From NCBI GenBank assembly GCA_025349905.2, contig MU624567.1, positions 1 through 52,753 on the forward strand: 52,753 bases of DNA. Direction: 5' to 3'. This DNA comes from Blastocladiella britannica. Its lineage: Eukaryota > Blastocladiomycota > Blastocladiomycetes > Blastocladiales > Blastocladiaceae. How positions within the stretch are numbered: position 1 is the stretch's first letter; each line of letters begins with the position of its first letter. Below are positions 12,016 through 23,389 of the stretch, piece by piece. The notes beneath the pieces were generated by a model. It saw only the letters and a program-made list of their open reading frames with translations. It made no database searches and had not been told where the DNA came from. A program made the translations under genes and the position numbers.

Positions 12016-13268
12016 TTAAGCAAGGACAAGCAATGCCTGGCCGTTGATGTAGCCGCACTTGGTGCCGACGGGGACGGCAAAATCGACCCATCCGTTGTTC
12101 CAGTACATGGAGATCACGGTCGCGTCCGACGAGCACTTGAGGGCGCCGTCGATCGGCTTGGACGATCCCGAAGAAGGTGCGGCAGCCGGGGTAGCAGCGG
12201 GAGCGTGCGTTGACGTTGCCGTGGCGTGGCGCGAGCCGCTGTGCTTCTTGGTCTTGGTCTCCTTTGGTGCGGGTGCGGCAGCGACAACCTCCTCGGTCGG
12301 GGTCGCGGTCGGGGTGGCCGAGCGCGTCTTGGTGGGCTCGACGGTCGTAGTCGTAGTCGTGGTAGTGGTAGTGGTAGTGGTAGTGGTAGTGGTAGTGGTG
12401 GTGGTAGTCTCGGGTGCCTTGGCGCGCGTTGACGTGGGAGTGGCAGTAGAAGTCGAGGTCTCCACGGGCAGCGGGGCCTCGGAAACCTTGGTGGTGGTGG
12501 TGTTGCTGATCTTGGGCTTGGAAGGCGCCACGGGCTCGGGGATCGGCGCCTCGGGCGTCTTGGCGGCAGGCACGGGCGTAGGGGCAACAACAACGGCCAC
12601 GGGAGCGGGCTTGGGCGTCGGGGTCGGCGTGGGCGTTGGCGTCTCGATCGCAACAACCTCCTTCTTGGCCACCGGTGTTGGGGTCACCTTTACGGGAGCA
12701 GGTGCCTCGACCACCACGACAGGCTTGGGCGCAGGGGCACCACCGCAGTCGATGCACTTCATGCTGGTGCCCTGCACACGGCCGAGACCGAGATCGCCGT
12801 ACAACTGGTTAAACAGCACGGGGGTCATGTCAACGTCGCCGTTCACACAGCCGCCGCACTTGTCGGCGATCTTGGCGGTAATGGTCTTGCCGCCGTGTGA
12901 AATGCTGACGGTCTTGCCGCACGCACCATTGGGAGTCGAGCCACTGAAGGCCGCGAAATCGCCAAACGAGACGGCCACAATCGCGTCCGTGTCGTAGAGC
13001 GCATAGCCGCACGCACCGAGGCCACCAGCGGGATTCTACAAAATAAGCAAGGAAGTGAGAAATCAAAGCAATAATGGACTCGGGAACTTCCCAGAACGGA
13101 AAGTGCCGCGGATTGGGACTATGCCCACCTCCCAGATTAGAAAAATGAGAAAAATCGTACATAAAAAGTGCCCTCGCCGCGCTTGGCGAGGTGCGAGGTT
13201 GCGAGGGGCGCGGCATTTGCGACCGCCGCGACAAGTACAAGGATAGCGAGAGTCGAGATAGAGTGCAT
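12016..13268 (-). CDS. Secreted double-psi beta-barrel (RlpA/barwin-like) protein, paralogue B, with Thr/Pro mucin-like linker
   Basis: Exons 13161-13268 and 12016-13035, 375 residues. Signal peptide MHSISTLAILVLVAAVANA, then a Lys-Arg site directly before GEGTFY, after which the phase-0 intron falls at the same place as in paralogue A. The barrel contains LGACGYALYD, GACGKTVSISH, ADKCGGCVNGDVDM and TPVLFNQLYG. The linker is long: Val/Pro, repeated Thr-Pro dipeptides, then more than 20 consecutive threonines encoded by ACCACT-type repeats. It would be heavily O-glycosylated and extended. The C-terminal module (ALKCSSD, GWVDFAVPVGTKCGYING) matches that of paralogue A. Likely a wall or extracellular-matrix protein. 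The tandem arrangement indicates local duplication followed by divergence of the linker. Confidence 0.87.
12345..12409. repeat. Hexanucleotide (GGTAGT)n tract coding for polythreonine
   Basis: Six exact GGTAGT units at 12361-12396, flanked by near-copies such as GTCGTA on the left and GGTGGT on the right. On the minus strand this reads as alternating ACC/ACT threonine codons in the linker of paralogue B. Length change in steps of two residues is expected. Confidence 0.9.
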
Positions 13269-13475
13269 GGTAGTGTAATTTTCTAAAATTTTGACGGTGC
13301 GAGAAATGCAAGTGAGCGAGAAGTGAGGGAAATGAAGAGCGAGGGGACGACTTTTGAGGGAATCCGGAAGGAGGGCCGCATTTGTCTGCATCGTCGCGCA
13401 TCAATGACGAGATAAAGGAATGATCAAAAATAGCACATTTCCGTCGCACCATATAGCGATTTGGAGTTCAAACAT

Positions 13476-13570
13476 GTCCAAAACGTGCATGTCAAACGGT
13501 TTGGACAGGCGTTCCCATTTTTCTTGGACGTATTCGTCCGGCGCACACACACCCGAGTGAGTGTGTGTGC
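13476..13570. repeat. Three consecutive short hairpins
   Basis: Inverted repeats seen directly. Arms GTCCAAAACG (13476-13485) and CGGTTTGGAC (13497-13506) pair with one internal mismatch. GGACG (13526-13530) and CGTCC (13535-13539) flank a TATT loop. GCACACACAC (13543-13552) and GTGTGTGTGC (13561-13570) flank an eight-base loop. Function unknown. Confidence 0.7.
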
Positions 13571-13709
13571 TAACCAATGACGGCGACAACGCGGAAAGCC
13601 AGAGTGCCCCTCCTCAGTGCTACTTGGAGACTTGAATTAATTTTCGCTTACTTTGAGGTCTCATTCTCTCTTCAAATCTCCTCGTCTTCTTCTTTACATT
13701 GCAGCCAGG

Positions 13710-13759
13710 CCTGATCCGTCCAGGATCGGCGGTGCCTTCCTTCGGGAAGGGCTAAGCCC
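13710..13759. repeat. Second hairpin group with a UUCG tetraloop stem
   Basis: GATCC (13713-13717) and GGATC (13723-13727) flank a five-base loop. CCTTCC (13735-13740) and GGAAGG (13745-13750) enclose TTCG, which as RNA is a stable C(UUCG)G tetraloop. It overlaps GGGCTAAGCCC (13749-13759), an alternative pairing. Could be a folded RNA or chance. Confidence 0.65.
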
Positions 13760-14470
13760 TGCAGCCATATGATAAAAACCAAACTATATCCTTGACCTCT
13801 CAGTGTGCGCGTGCAACGGCGGCAGCTGTAGAAATGAAGAAGGCCGCTTGAATCCTCTGGATCAATATGCATCAGGCCTTTACTGCACAGCATTTCCATG
13901 CGGATCAAGATTCAATAGCGAAGTTGATCAATCACTGCGTTGCAAGGCGCAATGCCGGCTCCCTGAACAGTTGCAAGTCGTCCGTGATATACCAGGAAAA
14001 GTCGGTTCGGCGTGATCTGAGACAATATAGGTGATCTGCGCTGTGCATGGCAGCGACGGGCCTGAGGTTTAATCTCAGTAATGCAGTGCTCGATACCGGC
14101 ATTGGCGATGGCGGACTTCAATTGAGTTCTGCTAGTGCACTTGGCAAGAAATTGTGCAGTGGTCTCTGTGGCGGCACTGCGACGTGCGCTTACGATTAAG
14201 CTCTTGACAGCAAGCTACCGGCAGCATGCGATACATGTAAGGTTGATAGCGCTGGTCGGCGGTGCGCCGTGATCGGCCGCGTTACCCTTCGCAAGTCCAC
14301 TACTCTCCACTACTTGACGTCCAAGACTTTCAGCGAAATGCCAGGTCAGGAGCTGTGATGTAGCAAATCCACTTCCCCAACACAGCGAGCGAGCGTGGAC
14401 TTGAACTCGAGCCGCCGCCACTCGCGTGCTTCTCTTTGCTCGCCGCCAAGAACGAAAATCACAAAAAAAA

Positions 14471-15878
14471 ATGTCGGACACCGCTGCCATCTCGCGACCC
14501 TCCTCGCCCACCATTGACCCCGTTGACGGCGGCATCTACGCGTCCGGCCGCCGCCCGACCGACCGGATCCGGCAGCCGGACGGCACCACGCGCAAGCCCA
14601 CGGTCATCTGGGTCGACGGGTGCTTTGACATGATGCACTACGGGCACGCCAATGCGCTGCGCCAGGCCAAGGCCATGGGCGACATTCTGGTGGTGGGCGT
14701 GCACAGCGACGCCGAGATCCTGCTCAACAAAGGCCCGACGGTCATGAAGGAGCAGGAGCGGTACGCCGCGGTGGCCGCCTGCAAGTGGGTCGATGTCGTG
14801 GTCCCCGACGCGCCCTATTTCACCCAGCTCGGGTGGCTCGACAAGTTCCACTGCGACTTTTGCGTGCACGGCGACGATATCACCACGCTGGCCGACGGCA
14901 CCGACTGCTACCAGGAGGTCAAGGACGCCAACCGGTACCGCGAGTGTAAGCGCACGCAGGGCGTCTCCACCACCGAGATGGTGGGCCGCATGCTGCTCAT
15001 GACCAAGGACCACCACAAGCGCCGGTCGTCGATCGCGCAGTCGTCAATCACCCATTTCAAGTCGGAGGAGCTGGACTCGTTTTCTTCGGTACATTGTATT
15101 TGCACAAAAAAAAAAAACGTGGAAACTGACAATCATAAAAAGGGCTCGTCCAAATCCTCGCCCTACACGAGCATCTCGCACTTTTTGCCGACGTCGCGCC
15201 GTATCGTGCAGTTCTCCGAGGGCCGCGAGCCCAAGACTGGCGACAAGATCGTGTACGTTGACGGCGACTGGGACTTGTTCCATGTCGGCCACATTGAGTT
15301 TTTGCGCAAGGCGCGCAAGCTCGGCGACTATGTCCTTGTGGGCGTGCACGAGGATCAGGTGGTGAATGCCGTCAAGGGCTCCAACTTCCCGCTCATGAAC
15401 CTGCACGAGCGCGTGCTGAGCGTGCTTGCTTGCCGCGTATGTTTTTCTTCATTTTGGAATTTTGCAATCTTTAGCTCCCACTGACATTTGAACATAAAAG
15501 TACGTAGACGAGGTCGTGATCGGCGCGCCTTATAAGGTCTCCAAGGAGGTGCTCGAAAAGGTGTACCCAGTGGACGTGGTGGTGGTGTCCAAGCGCGACC
15601 TCGACTCGGACGGCCAGGACCCGTACGCGCTCCCGCGCCAGAAGGGCATTACCCGCGAGCTGCCCAACTCGGGTGAGGATCTGACCACCGACGACATTAT
15701 TGGTCGCATCATCGAGCAGCGCAAGCAGTATGTTCTACCTTTTTTTGTTTTGTTGTGGCGAAATGTGTTGTTGATCCAATGATGTTACAGGTACGAGGAG
15801 CGGCAAGCACGCAAGATGGCCAAGGAGACGCACATCTCGGAGAACTCTGACAAGTTCCAGCTTGGAGACAAGATCTAG
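14471..15878 (+). CDS. ECT1: Ethanolamine-phosphate cytidylyltransferase
   Basis: Makes CDP-ethanolamine from CTP and phosphoethanolamine, the rate-limiting step of the Kennedy pathway to phosphatidylethanolamine. Exons 14471-15088, 15143-15436, 15501-15727, 15791-15878; 408 residues. Two cytidylyltransferase folds are visible, as in eukaryotic PCYT2. The first has WVDGCFDMMHYGHANALRQA with HYGH and later GVSTTEMVGRML. The second has VYVDGDWDLFHVGHIEFLRKA with HVGH and later TTDDIIGRI. The first intron (15089-15142) is 54 bases and has no in-frame stop, so it could be mistaken for coding; its sequence reads as a Lys-rich peptide absent from the family. The start ATG follows a poly-A leader, and the frame upstream opens only with a non-ATG codon. 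A single-fold choline-phosphate enzyme is excluded by the duplication. Confidence 0.96.
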
Positions 15879-16142
15879 TCCATTGATTTCGTTTATTTAT
15901 ACGAACATGCCCTTGTTTCTTTTTTCTTTTTGTGCTTTGCTGCGCTGGTGGTCATTACCTGGAGAAGTTGATGGGTTCCGGCACGACTACCTGCTCGTGG
16001 TACCCTACCCTCTCAACCACGCCACTCAGTGGTTTTTCGTTTCAGCAAAGTTTTCTTTGCCTCTTAAAACTAACTCCACCGCCCTTTCCTCCCTTTCGAA
16101 GCGAAGAGCAACACACACAGAAAAATCAAATAATTTTACACC

Positions 16143-17426
16143 ATGGACGCCCCGCCCGCCGCTTTCCCCACCGCCGACATGTCGCCGGTACCTTTATTAT
16201 TCTGCATAGCAATCAGGGACCAGTTGGCTGATTCTATTATACCAGCCCGACCGCCAAAAGTCGTTTGCGGCCGACATTTCCGTGAGCGAGACCAAGCATG
16301 GATTTTACGAGGGCATGCTCTCGACCATTGGCTCCGTCGTTGGCTTCTTTGGCTCGATTCCGTGCTGCTTTGTACGTCGTTCGCACCACTTGATGAAAAC
16401 GTTTTGTCTCACTCCCGATTTCCAATAACGCAGATCTGCCCCAACCCATACCGTACATTTTTTTTTTGTATCGCCTACCACTTACAATGTACTCACCGAA
16501 ATAAAAACAATAGGCACCATTGATCAAGGTGAAGTCGGCCTGGTGACGCGGTTCGGCAAGTGCGAGCGTGTCGTGGATCCCGGACTGACGTTCATCAACC
16601 TGGCCACGGACCGTCTGTACAAGGGTTTGTATTTCCTTTTACTCATTTATAAGTCTTGGATCCTCACTTTTCAAAATCATTTGGGCAGTCGACATCAAGC
16701 TTCAGGTGGTGGAGCTGCGCCGTCAAGTCGTCTTGACCAAGGACAATGTCAGCATTGAGTACATCATTATATCTTTTAACACTCATACGCATGGCTTTAA
16801 TTGTTATTAACAACAAAAAAATAGGATCGACTCGGTGCTCTACTTCCGCGTCATTGACCCGTACGTGGCCAAGTTCATGGTCGCGAACGTCACCTCGGCG
16901 CTCATGGAGCGCGCGCAGACCACACTGCGCCAGATCTTTGGCATGCGTACGCTGCAAGAGTGCATTGAGCTTCGCGGTATGCTTCTATACACTTATCAAG
17001 TCACCATCTCCAAAACTGACAAACCAAACTCATGCAGAAACCATCGCCCACGAACTCGAATCCATGATCTCGGGCCCGGCGCGCGGCTGGGGCATTGCGA
17101 TCGAGAACGTGCTGATCAAGGACCTGATCCTGTCCAGCGATCTGCTTGAGTCGCTGTCGGCGGCGGCCAAGCAGAAGCGGATTGGCGAGTCGAAAGTGAT
17201 TGCGGCCGAGGCCGAGATCCAGGCCGCGCAGCTGATGCGCCGTGCCGCCGATATCTTGGCCAGCGACGCGGCCATGAACATCCGGTACTTGGAGACCATG
17301 GCGCAGATGGCCAAGTCGGCCAACTCGAAAGTCATCTTTGTGCCGATGCCGGCCAGCGGACAGGGCGCGTCGGCGGTCATGGACGGCATGACCGAGCAAA
17401 TGAAGATCCAGCAGGCGCTTGCGTAA
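16143..17426 (+). CDS. Stomatin/prohibitin (SPFH/band 7) family membrane protein
   Basis: Membrane-associated scaffold of the SPFH family, which forms oligomeric rings at lipid microdomains. Seven exons: 16143-16187, 16246-16371, 16434-16452, 16514-16624, 16689-16758, 16825-16976, 17038-17426; 303 residues. The 45- and 19-base exons would be missed by a simple ORF search. A hydrophobic hairpin-type segment with IPCCFICPNPYR leads into TIDQGEVGLVTRFGKCERVVDPGL. The SPFH core follows (DIKLQVVELRRQVVLTKDN, IDSVLYFRVIDPY), then the alpha-helical end (ESLSAAAKQKRIGESKVIAAEAEIQAA) and the C-terminal oligomerisation strand. It resembles stomatin more than prohibitin or flotillin, but which paralogue group it belongs to is open. 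The stop is 28 bases from the stop of the convergent SNF2 gene. Confidence 0.9.
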
Positions 17427-17454
17427 ATTAATAGAGATTACATTTTTTTTTTCT

Positions 17455-20400
17455 TTACTCTGCTGCAGCAAGCGCTTGCACCTCGGCGTCCGTCAGCGGG
17501 GACGCACGCGACCGGTGAATCTCGTGCTCGAGCGTGTTCTCGCACACGAACCGCGTCACATGCACCTCGCGGCGCTGGCCGGCACGGACTGCACGGGCGA
17601 TTCCTTGCATCTCGTAGGCCTTGGCCGTTGCCTCATCGCGCTGTTTGAATGATTTGGTCAAATGGAGTTTTGGTAAATGAAGCGTGGAAATAAAACGCAC
17701 AGCCAAGAAAGTGTGGCAGAGAACAACGTGGTTGGCCTCGGTGAGGTGGAGACCGCTCACGCAATCCTATGTTATAAAGGCGATCAGACCGCGCTCACCG
17801 TCAAGTAAAATTATAAGTACCTACCTGGTACGAAAGGAAAATCACCTTCATGTTGGGATCGGTCTTGAACGCAGTGAGCGCCTTGCGCTTGACATAGACG
17901 TTGCCTCCCGACAAGCGAACTGTTTTCACATTCAACAATATTAACACCATCGAAATAAAGTACAAAGAGAAAAACAGTACAAACCATTGGACACATTCAG
18001 CTCCGTAAACGCCTGCGAGATGAGCTCGCTGAGTCGCTTGAACTGGCAAAACAAAATCAGCTTGGCGTCGGGATCGTCCTTGATCACCCGAAGCGTGTAC
18101 TTGGCCAGCGCCTTGATCTTGCTGCCGTACTTGGAGTAGTCCAAGGCGCCGTCGAGGAGGTCTTGGTCGGCCTCGTCGTCCTCCTCCGGCTTCTCGGCGG
18201 CTTTCGCGGCTGCTTGGTCAGCCAGCGACAGACGCTTTGCCGGCCACTTCATCGTTACGGGGTTGGTGATCGGTCGGCAGCGGCACGTCGGGCATTCGTC
18301 CCTATTTGTTTTTAAAGGCGGTTAGTGTGTCCGCGGATTGAAAATAAAAAGAAGGAAACATACTTAGTGCGCTGAATTGCTTTCACGCACTGGCAATGAT
18401 CAACAAGGAAATAGTGTGAGCACATTGAAATAAAGATAGAAAGAAACACGGACCGCAGGACAGAAAATGTGACCGCAACGCAAAATGACACCTTGGCGGC
18501 CGGCCGAGATCGTCTCTTCCATGCACACAATGCACTCGACTTCCTCGCCCTGCGACACTTGCCGAATGACCGAGTCCATGAACGCATGCTGGCGGGTGAT
18601 CTCGCCCAGACGAGTCCGCAACGCAGAGATCGTGGTAATCTGGAAACTCCGGATTTGGGTCGTCTTGGATCGAATGTCTTCCTTGTTCTCGTCGAGCTGC
18701 TCTTTCGTCATCGGGCGCTTGTTTTTGGCTGAATATATACAATATGCAGTGAGTTACAAAAGAAAAAGAAGAAAAAAATAGACGGCATACCCTTCGTTGC
18801 CTTTGGAATACGATTCACGTCGGCGCCATTTTCGACTGCAATGTCGCGGTGCTGCGGGCAGCGAGTGATCAGGTTCGACAGCGTAAAGTACCAGACCTCG
18901 ACTTGGTTCTCGTAGTACACCAGGCGCTCCTCCATGCGCGCCATTTCTTGCTGTCGCTGTTCCTGCAACGTGGCCGTCATGGTTTCCACGCTCACGACTC
19001 CACTTCCACCGGCAAGCGACACCTTTTCTTTTGATAAAGATCGCGCGTTAGTGTCAAATCAGCCATTGATTAGAAAAAATGCGCACCATTTCCTCCGTGA
19101 TCTGGTGATGCTGCAGCGCCATGAGTTGCATCTCACGCAGCTCCGTGTGCGAAATGAACCGCGCCTGGTCGCCGCCACCGTTGTTACCGGCATCCGCCGC
19201 GAGTGCGAGCTCGTTCGGCGTCATTTGCACCATGATGGTCCGCGGGTGGACGGGGGGCAGGCGCAGGTCGGGGTTGGCCGCACGCGACATTTGCGAGAGG
19301 TACATGACCGCGGTCGGGCGGTTCACGGGAAGATTGCGGACGTGCAGCAGCGATGCCAGCTCAATCACGCGCTCCGGAGTCTCGACGGGAGGCGAGCCAG
19401 TGAGCCCCAAGATGAAGCGCGTGCGCATCGCTTCGATAAAGTGCCGCGGCTGCGCCGCTTGGCGGATCTGCTCCTTTGTCTGCGCCTCGCCGGCGTTGGT
19501 CGTGTCGGCAATAAACTCGTGCGCTTCATCCACAATGACGCGATGCCAGAAGCTATTGTTGGTTTGGTCAGGATATTTGCGATGAAAAAAAATAAAAAGA
19601 GTCAAAACGTACATGCGCTCAAGGATGACCTTTCCAACATCAGTGCCCCACTCGGCGCGGCCGCGGCGCACCATGTTCTCCGTGAAGTCGGAAAGCGCAT
19701 ACGAAAAGCTCTTGACCTCGTCCACGTTTTCCGTCGGGTAGGTCTTGGACCCCTCGTATGGCAGCGGGTACTGGTACTTTGTCTGCCCCACCACTTCGCA
19801 CACGTGTTTTTGGTAATTGGCGTTGCGGAGGAATGCCGTCGACAGAATAACCTGTGATTTTCTCCCCTTCGTCAATCAGAGTATAGCATTTTTGAAAGTA
19901 AAATAAAAACATACAATGTCGGCGAGCAAGATCTGGTTCCATGACAACTTCTTGTGCTCGACCATGGTTGTCAGGACAACAACACGCGCCGTGTCAGGAA
20001 GTCCAGTTAAGGCCTCAGCGCGCCATTGAGCCGTGAGATCGGACCGGCAGACCACAATCGTTGCTCGCGACGGCAAGTACTGGCGCGCTTCCCACGGCAT
20101 TTTGGCCGAAATCGGAAAGTCGCGCACCGAGCGGAAGGGGTTGGCCATAATGAGGGCCACTGTTTTATTTTTCAGATAGCGGAATGAATGGTGAGCAACA
20201 AGCTAAAGTAAAATAAAAAAAAAACAGACGTACAGGCGACCACCGTCTTGCCGGTCCCGACCTTGCTCGCCTCGATCGCACCGCGACATTCAACGCGGTT
20301 TGTCTCAGGAATCAGCGGCGTCCAGATGTCACGGTCCGACATCTGGTGGCGATACGTGTGGTAGAGCATGCCCGTCTCGCCGATCCGCACGATCCGCGGG

Positions 20401-23342
20401 AGAGGCGACGTCTCGCTCGTCAGGTGGAAGCTCAGCTCGGCATCCGACTCGGACGAAATGCCAGCCGAGGGAAGGACCGAGATGGTGCGCGAAGCAACGT
20501 CGCGCTCGCAGCGAAGGAGCCATCCCAGAGTGCGCTGCTGGTAATCGTACAGCTCCTTTTTGAAGCCAGCGGGGGTCGGGGCAAGTGCAGTCTCGTCGAT
20601 TTCGCGCTCGGACACGTCGGGAACCGCCAGGGCGTCGGGAAGTTTCGCCGCCTGCTGCCCAAACACCAGCAGCCTGAGCCCGGCCTCCGAGTCCACGAAC
20701 CGGCGGATGGCCGTCAGCAGCCCCGGCTCGCCTTGGCGCACCGCAGCAAAGAGCGCACGCGTGTCGAGGTACATGACAATACGGTACTGCCATGTGCGCG
20801 CACGGGGCGTGAATGTCTCGATCTCGCCTTCGCCATTCTTAATCGGAACAAGTTGGGCGCACAGGGCCGCGTCTTGGGCATCCGGGTAGCGCTCGGCCGG
20901 GTGCGTGCGAATCACAAAACGAATGTACCGGCTCAGGGGGCCTTGCAGCAACTCGACCTGATGGGTCACCTCAGTCGTGATCGAGGCAAGGACGGGCTGA
21001 CCATCGCGGCAGTACCAGCCGAAGTGAGGATCGTCGGTCATCAGGTCGGGCGCGTTCGCCAGTTGGTGGGGCTCGCCGTCCAGGACAAACCCGTGGCGGA
21101 GCGACACTTGGGCCACGAGCGTTCCTCCAGTGGTGGAAAGCTCACCGGTTTCGGGGTTAAATGCGACCCGGAACGAGTCCACGTTCTGGGAACGAAGGAA
21201 GCCGTGCCAGCCGTCGGCAGTAATGCATGCGGGGTCGTTGGGGTGGAGCCGCGAAAGGAACGGAAGGAGGGCCGGGTTAAAAATCCCACTCGCTTCGCCA
21301 CGCGGTTCGCGGTTTGCTCTGGGCGGAGGCGACGGCAAACGAGCGGCTTGAATCGTGGCGGGCACAGCTGCAAGTTCGGCAGCGTCCTCCCATTGCTCTT
21401 CCCCGTCTGGTGCATCATCCGAGTGTGGCAAGACACCTAAGCCTTCCATATCGTCCGGATACTCAGCGTCCTCCTCTTCGTCCGAGTCGTCAGCCGCAGC
21501 GCGCTCATCGTCCGTATCGGGCTCGTCGGTTTGGCCGTCGGTACGCAGCATCTGGCGGACCATACGGCGCGTGGGTGTGTCCATACCCGCAAAGCGAGGA
21601 TCCACTGGGTGAGCAGGTGCAGCCGGCTCCACCGCCTCCTCATCCGTATCGGCCTCGTCGGTTTGGCCATCGGCGCGCAGCATCTGGCGGACGACGCGTC
21701 GAGTTAGCGTGTCCATGCCGGCAAACCGAGGGTCGATTGGACGCGCGGCGCGGGGGCGCAGAGGAGTGGCAGCCGCGGCGGCAGCAGCTGTGGGCGCGGT
21801 GGTCGCAGCGGAAGCAGGGGCAGCAGCAGGAGCAGTGGTAGAGGCGGCAGCAACAGGCGCAGCAATATCGGCGGCGACAGCGGTGACAGCGCCATCAACG
21901 TCCATCGCATCCGCATCACGTCCAGCACGCGCTGGGCTGCCATCGGCAACTTCGCCAGCAGCAACGTCGTCGTCGTCACCCGCATCTTCCTCGTCGTCGT
22001 CACCTTGGGCAGCGTTGAGCAAAAAGTCCTCGCCAAAGTCGACCAGCGTGGTGACAGTCGACGTGATATCCTTGGTATCGACCGGGAAGGAGGTTTCGGA
22101 CTGCGAGTTCGCTTTCACGTACTTGCCGTACTTGGCAAAGTCTTGGACTTTTAGGCGCTGAGCCGCCAGCGTGGTCCACGGCGCGCCGTCCGCATGCACT
22201 TGGGTGGCGGGCATCACAAAGCAGTGTTTCTCACCGCCCTCGGCGGTCACGGTCAGGACAGGGAAACTGACTTGCCGCAGCGTGGCCAGCGAAGACGCCA
22301 TAGAGCCCCTGTAAGCGAACTGGTCGTCCAAGTTACCCACCGCAATGGGGAACGCGCCAGCGATGCGAATCGACGGCAACTGGCCAATGTACAGTTCTAA
22401 TTGTTTGTTTTTTTCGCTTCAGCTGATATGCACATGACAAAAAAAAGACGTACCATTGGGACGCTCTTCGATCGCCTCCTCGTCCTCGTTGGCGTCCACG
22501 TCCACTTCGGCATCGATGGCCTGGATCTGGGCAGCAAGTTGCTGGAGCACCGCTGGGGTCATGCCTGCCTGGATGGGAGTGGTGCGTGCCGCGGCCGGCG
22601 GCTCGCTAGGGAACGTGTACCACCAAGCGCGTGCCCGATGCTCAATCTCGTCGTCGAGGTTCTGCTGGTTCGCGTGCTCGGGCCCGCGGCGGTCGGCATT
22701 GTCGCGCTCGTCAATGTCGAAATCGGCCGCAGGAGGAGCAAGGTCGCGGACCGAGCCGCCTCCACTCTCGTCGTCGTTTCCGTCTCCAGCAGGGGTACTG
22801 CTGTTGGTCGCGCGATCCGCGCCGTTGCTGTCCCCGTCTGCGGGAGTGCCGTCGCCGCTAGGAGCAGCGGTTACGGGCGCGTCGCATGTTTCCACCGCGT
22901 CGGGACCAGCAACTGGCACATCAACAGCCATATGTGTGTCCGTTTCCATCTTGTCAGCGTTAGCACCCGTCACTGGCACATCAGCAGCAGGAGCCGGGAA
23001 GATATCGGTCGACTGCGCGATCTCTTGGACGGGAGGGGCATCGACGTCCATATGCGTGTCGTCAGGTTGAGCGGTCGTCATGGAAGCGAGAACGGGAGCG
23101 GTCTCGAGGGCAGCGCCAATATTATTGTTGTCTTCGGCAGAGCTGGCGGAGGCAGAGGCGGCAACGGGAGCGGCATTCGCAGGAGCTGCATTGTCTGCGG
23201 CAGCAACATCGGCCGTGGTGGTGCGGGCACGCTTTCTTGGGGGCAAAGAAGTCGCTTCAGTGGCAGCGGAAGCTTCTGAGCCGGGCCCTGGCGAGGGCGA
23301 GCGGCCTCTGGTCCTGGCGGAGCGTCGCAGGGGAGGAGCCAT
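17455..23342 (-). CDS. SNF2-family ATPase with RING finger between the helicase lobes (RAD5/SHPRH/IRC20-like)
   Basis: Probable nuclear chromatin or DNA-repair ATPase with E3 ubiquitin ligase activity. Twelve exons on the minus strand: 22454-23342, 20234-22396, 19915-20159, 19613-19851, 19087-19552, 18791-19022, 18454-18728, 18364-18389 (26 bases), 17985-18301, 17825-17919, 17701-17766, 17455-17640; 1732 residues. The N-terminal ~800 residues are Ala/Asp/Pro-rich and disordered, with a duplicated ~37-residue unit. The DEXQ/H lobe has YDYQQRTLGWLL, motif I KVGTGKTVV, motif II VIVDEAHEF and motif III LTGSP. The RING reads CIVCMEE, RCGHIFCPAC, then CPTCRC. The second lobe has KLILFCQFKRL, VSGLHLTEANHVVL and GIARAVRAGQ. 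The RING between lobes is typical of Rad5/SHPRH-type proteins; the exact subfamily is uncertain. The start is the ATG at 23340-23342. Confidence 0.88.
21505..21740 (-). repeat. Tandem duplication of a ~37-residue unit in the SNF2 N-terminal region
   Basis: Two adjacent copies encode DPRFAGMDTLTRRVVRQML and DPRFAGMDTPTRRMVRQML, each followed by DGQTDE and an acidic stretch. At the DNA level the copies lie at about 21505-21611 and 21640-21740 and are closely similar, so the duplication looks fairly recent. Confidence 0.85.
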
Positions 23343-23389
23343 TTTTTTGATTTGTTTTCGAGAGACAAAAAAACGAGCAAGAAAAAAAA

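Larger units (their letters stand above)
13269..14470. other. Long divergent intergenic region with several hairpins
   Basis: About 1.2 kb between paralogue B (-) and the cytidylyltransferase gene (+), among the longest non-coding stretches here. Open frames on both strands are short and lack the codon bias of the neighbouring genes. The left third holds several perfect short inverted repeats, listed separately. A CCAAT motif lies at 13574-13578. The right end is the leader of the downstream gene and finishes in a poly-A run before the ATG. Confidence 0.5.

Noticed and set aside
12059..12997. 312-codon plus-strand frame with a long Val run, opposite paralogue B
   Set aside because: Shadow of the Thr/Pro-coding repeat; the minus-strand protein has signal peptide, Cys pattern and a paralogue.
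14385..14410. Possible minus-strand tRNA T-arm (GTTCAAGTCC-like)
   Set aside because: The flanking bases do not form the five-pair T stem, and no acceptor, D or anticodon arms can be drawn.
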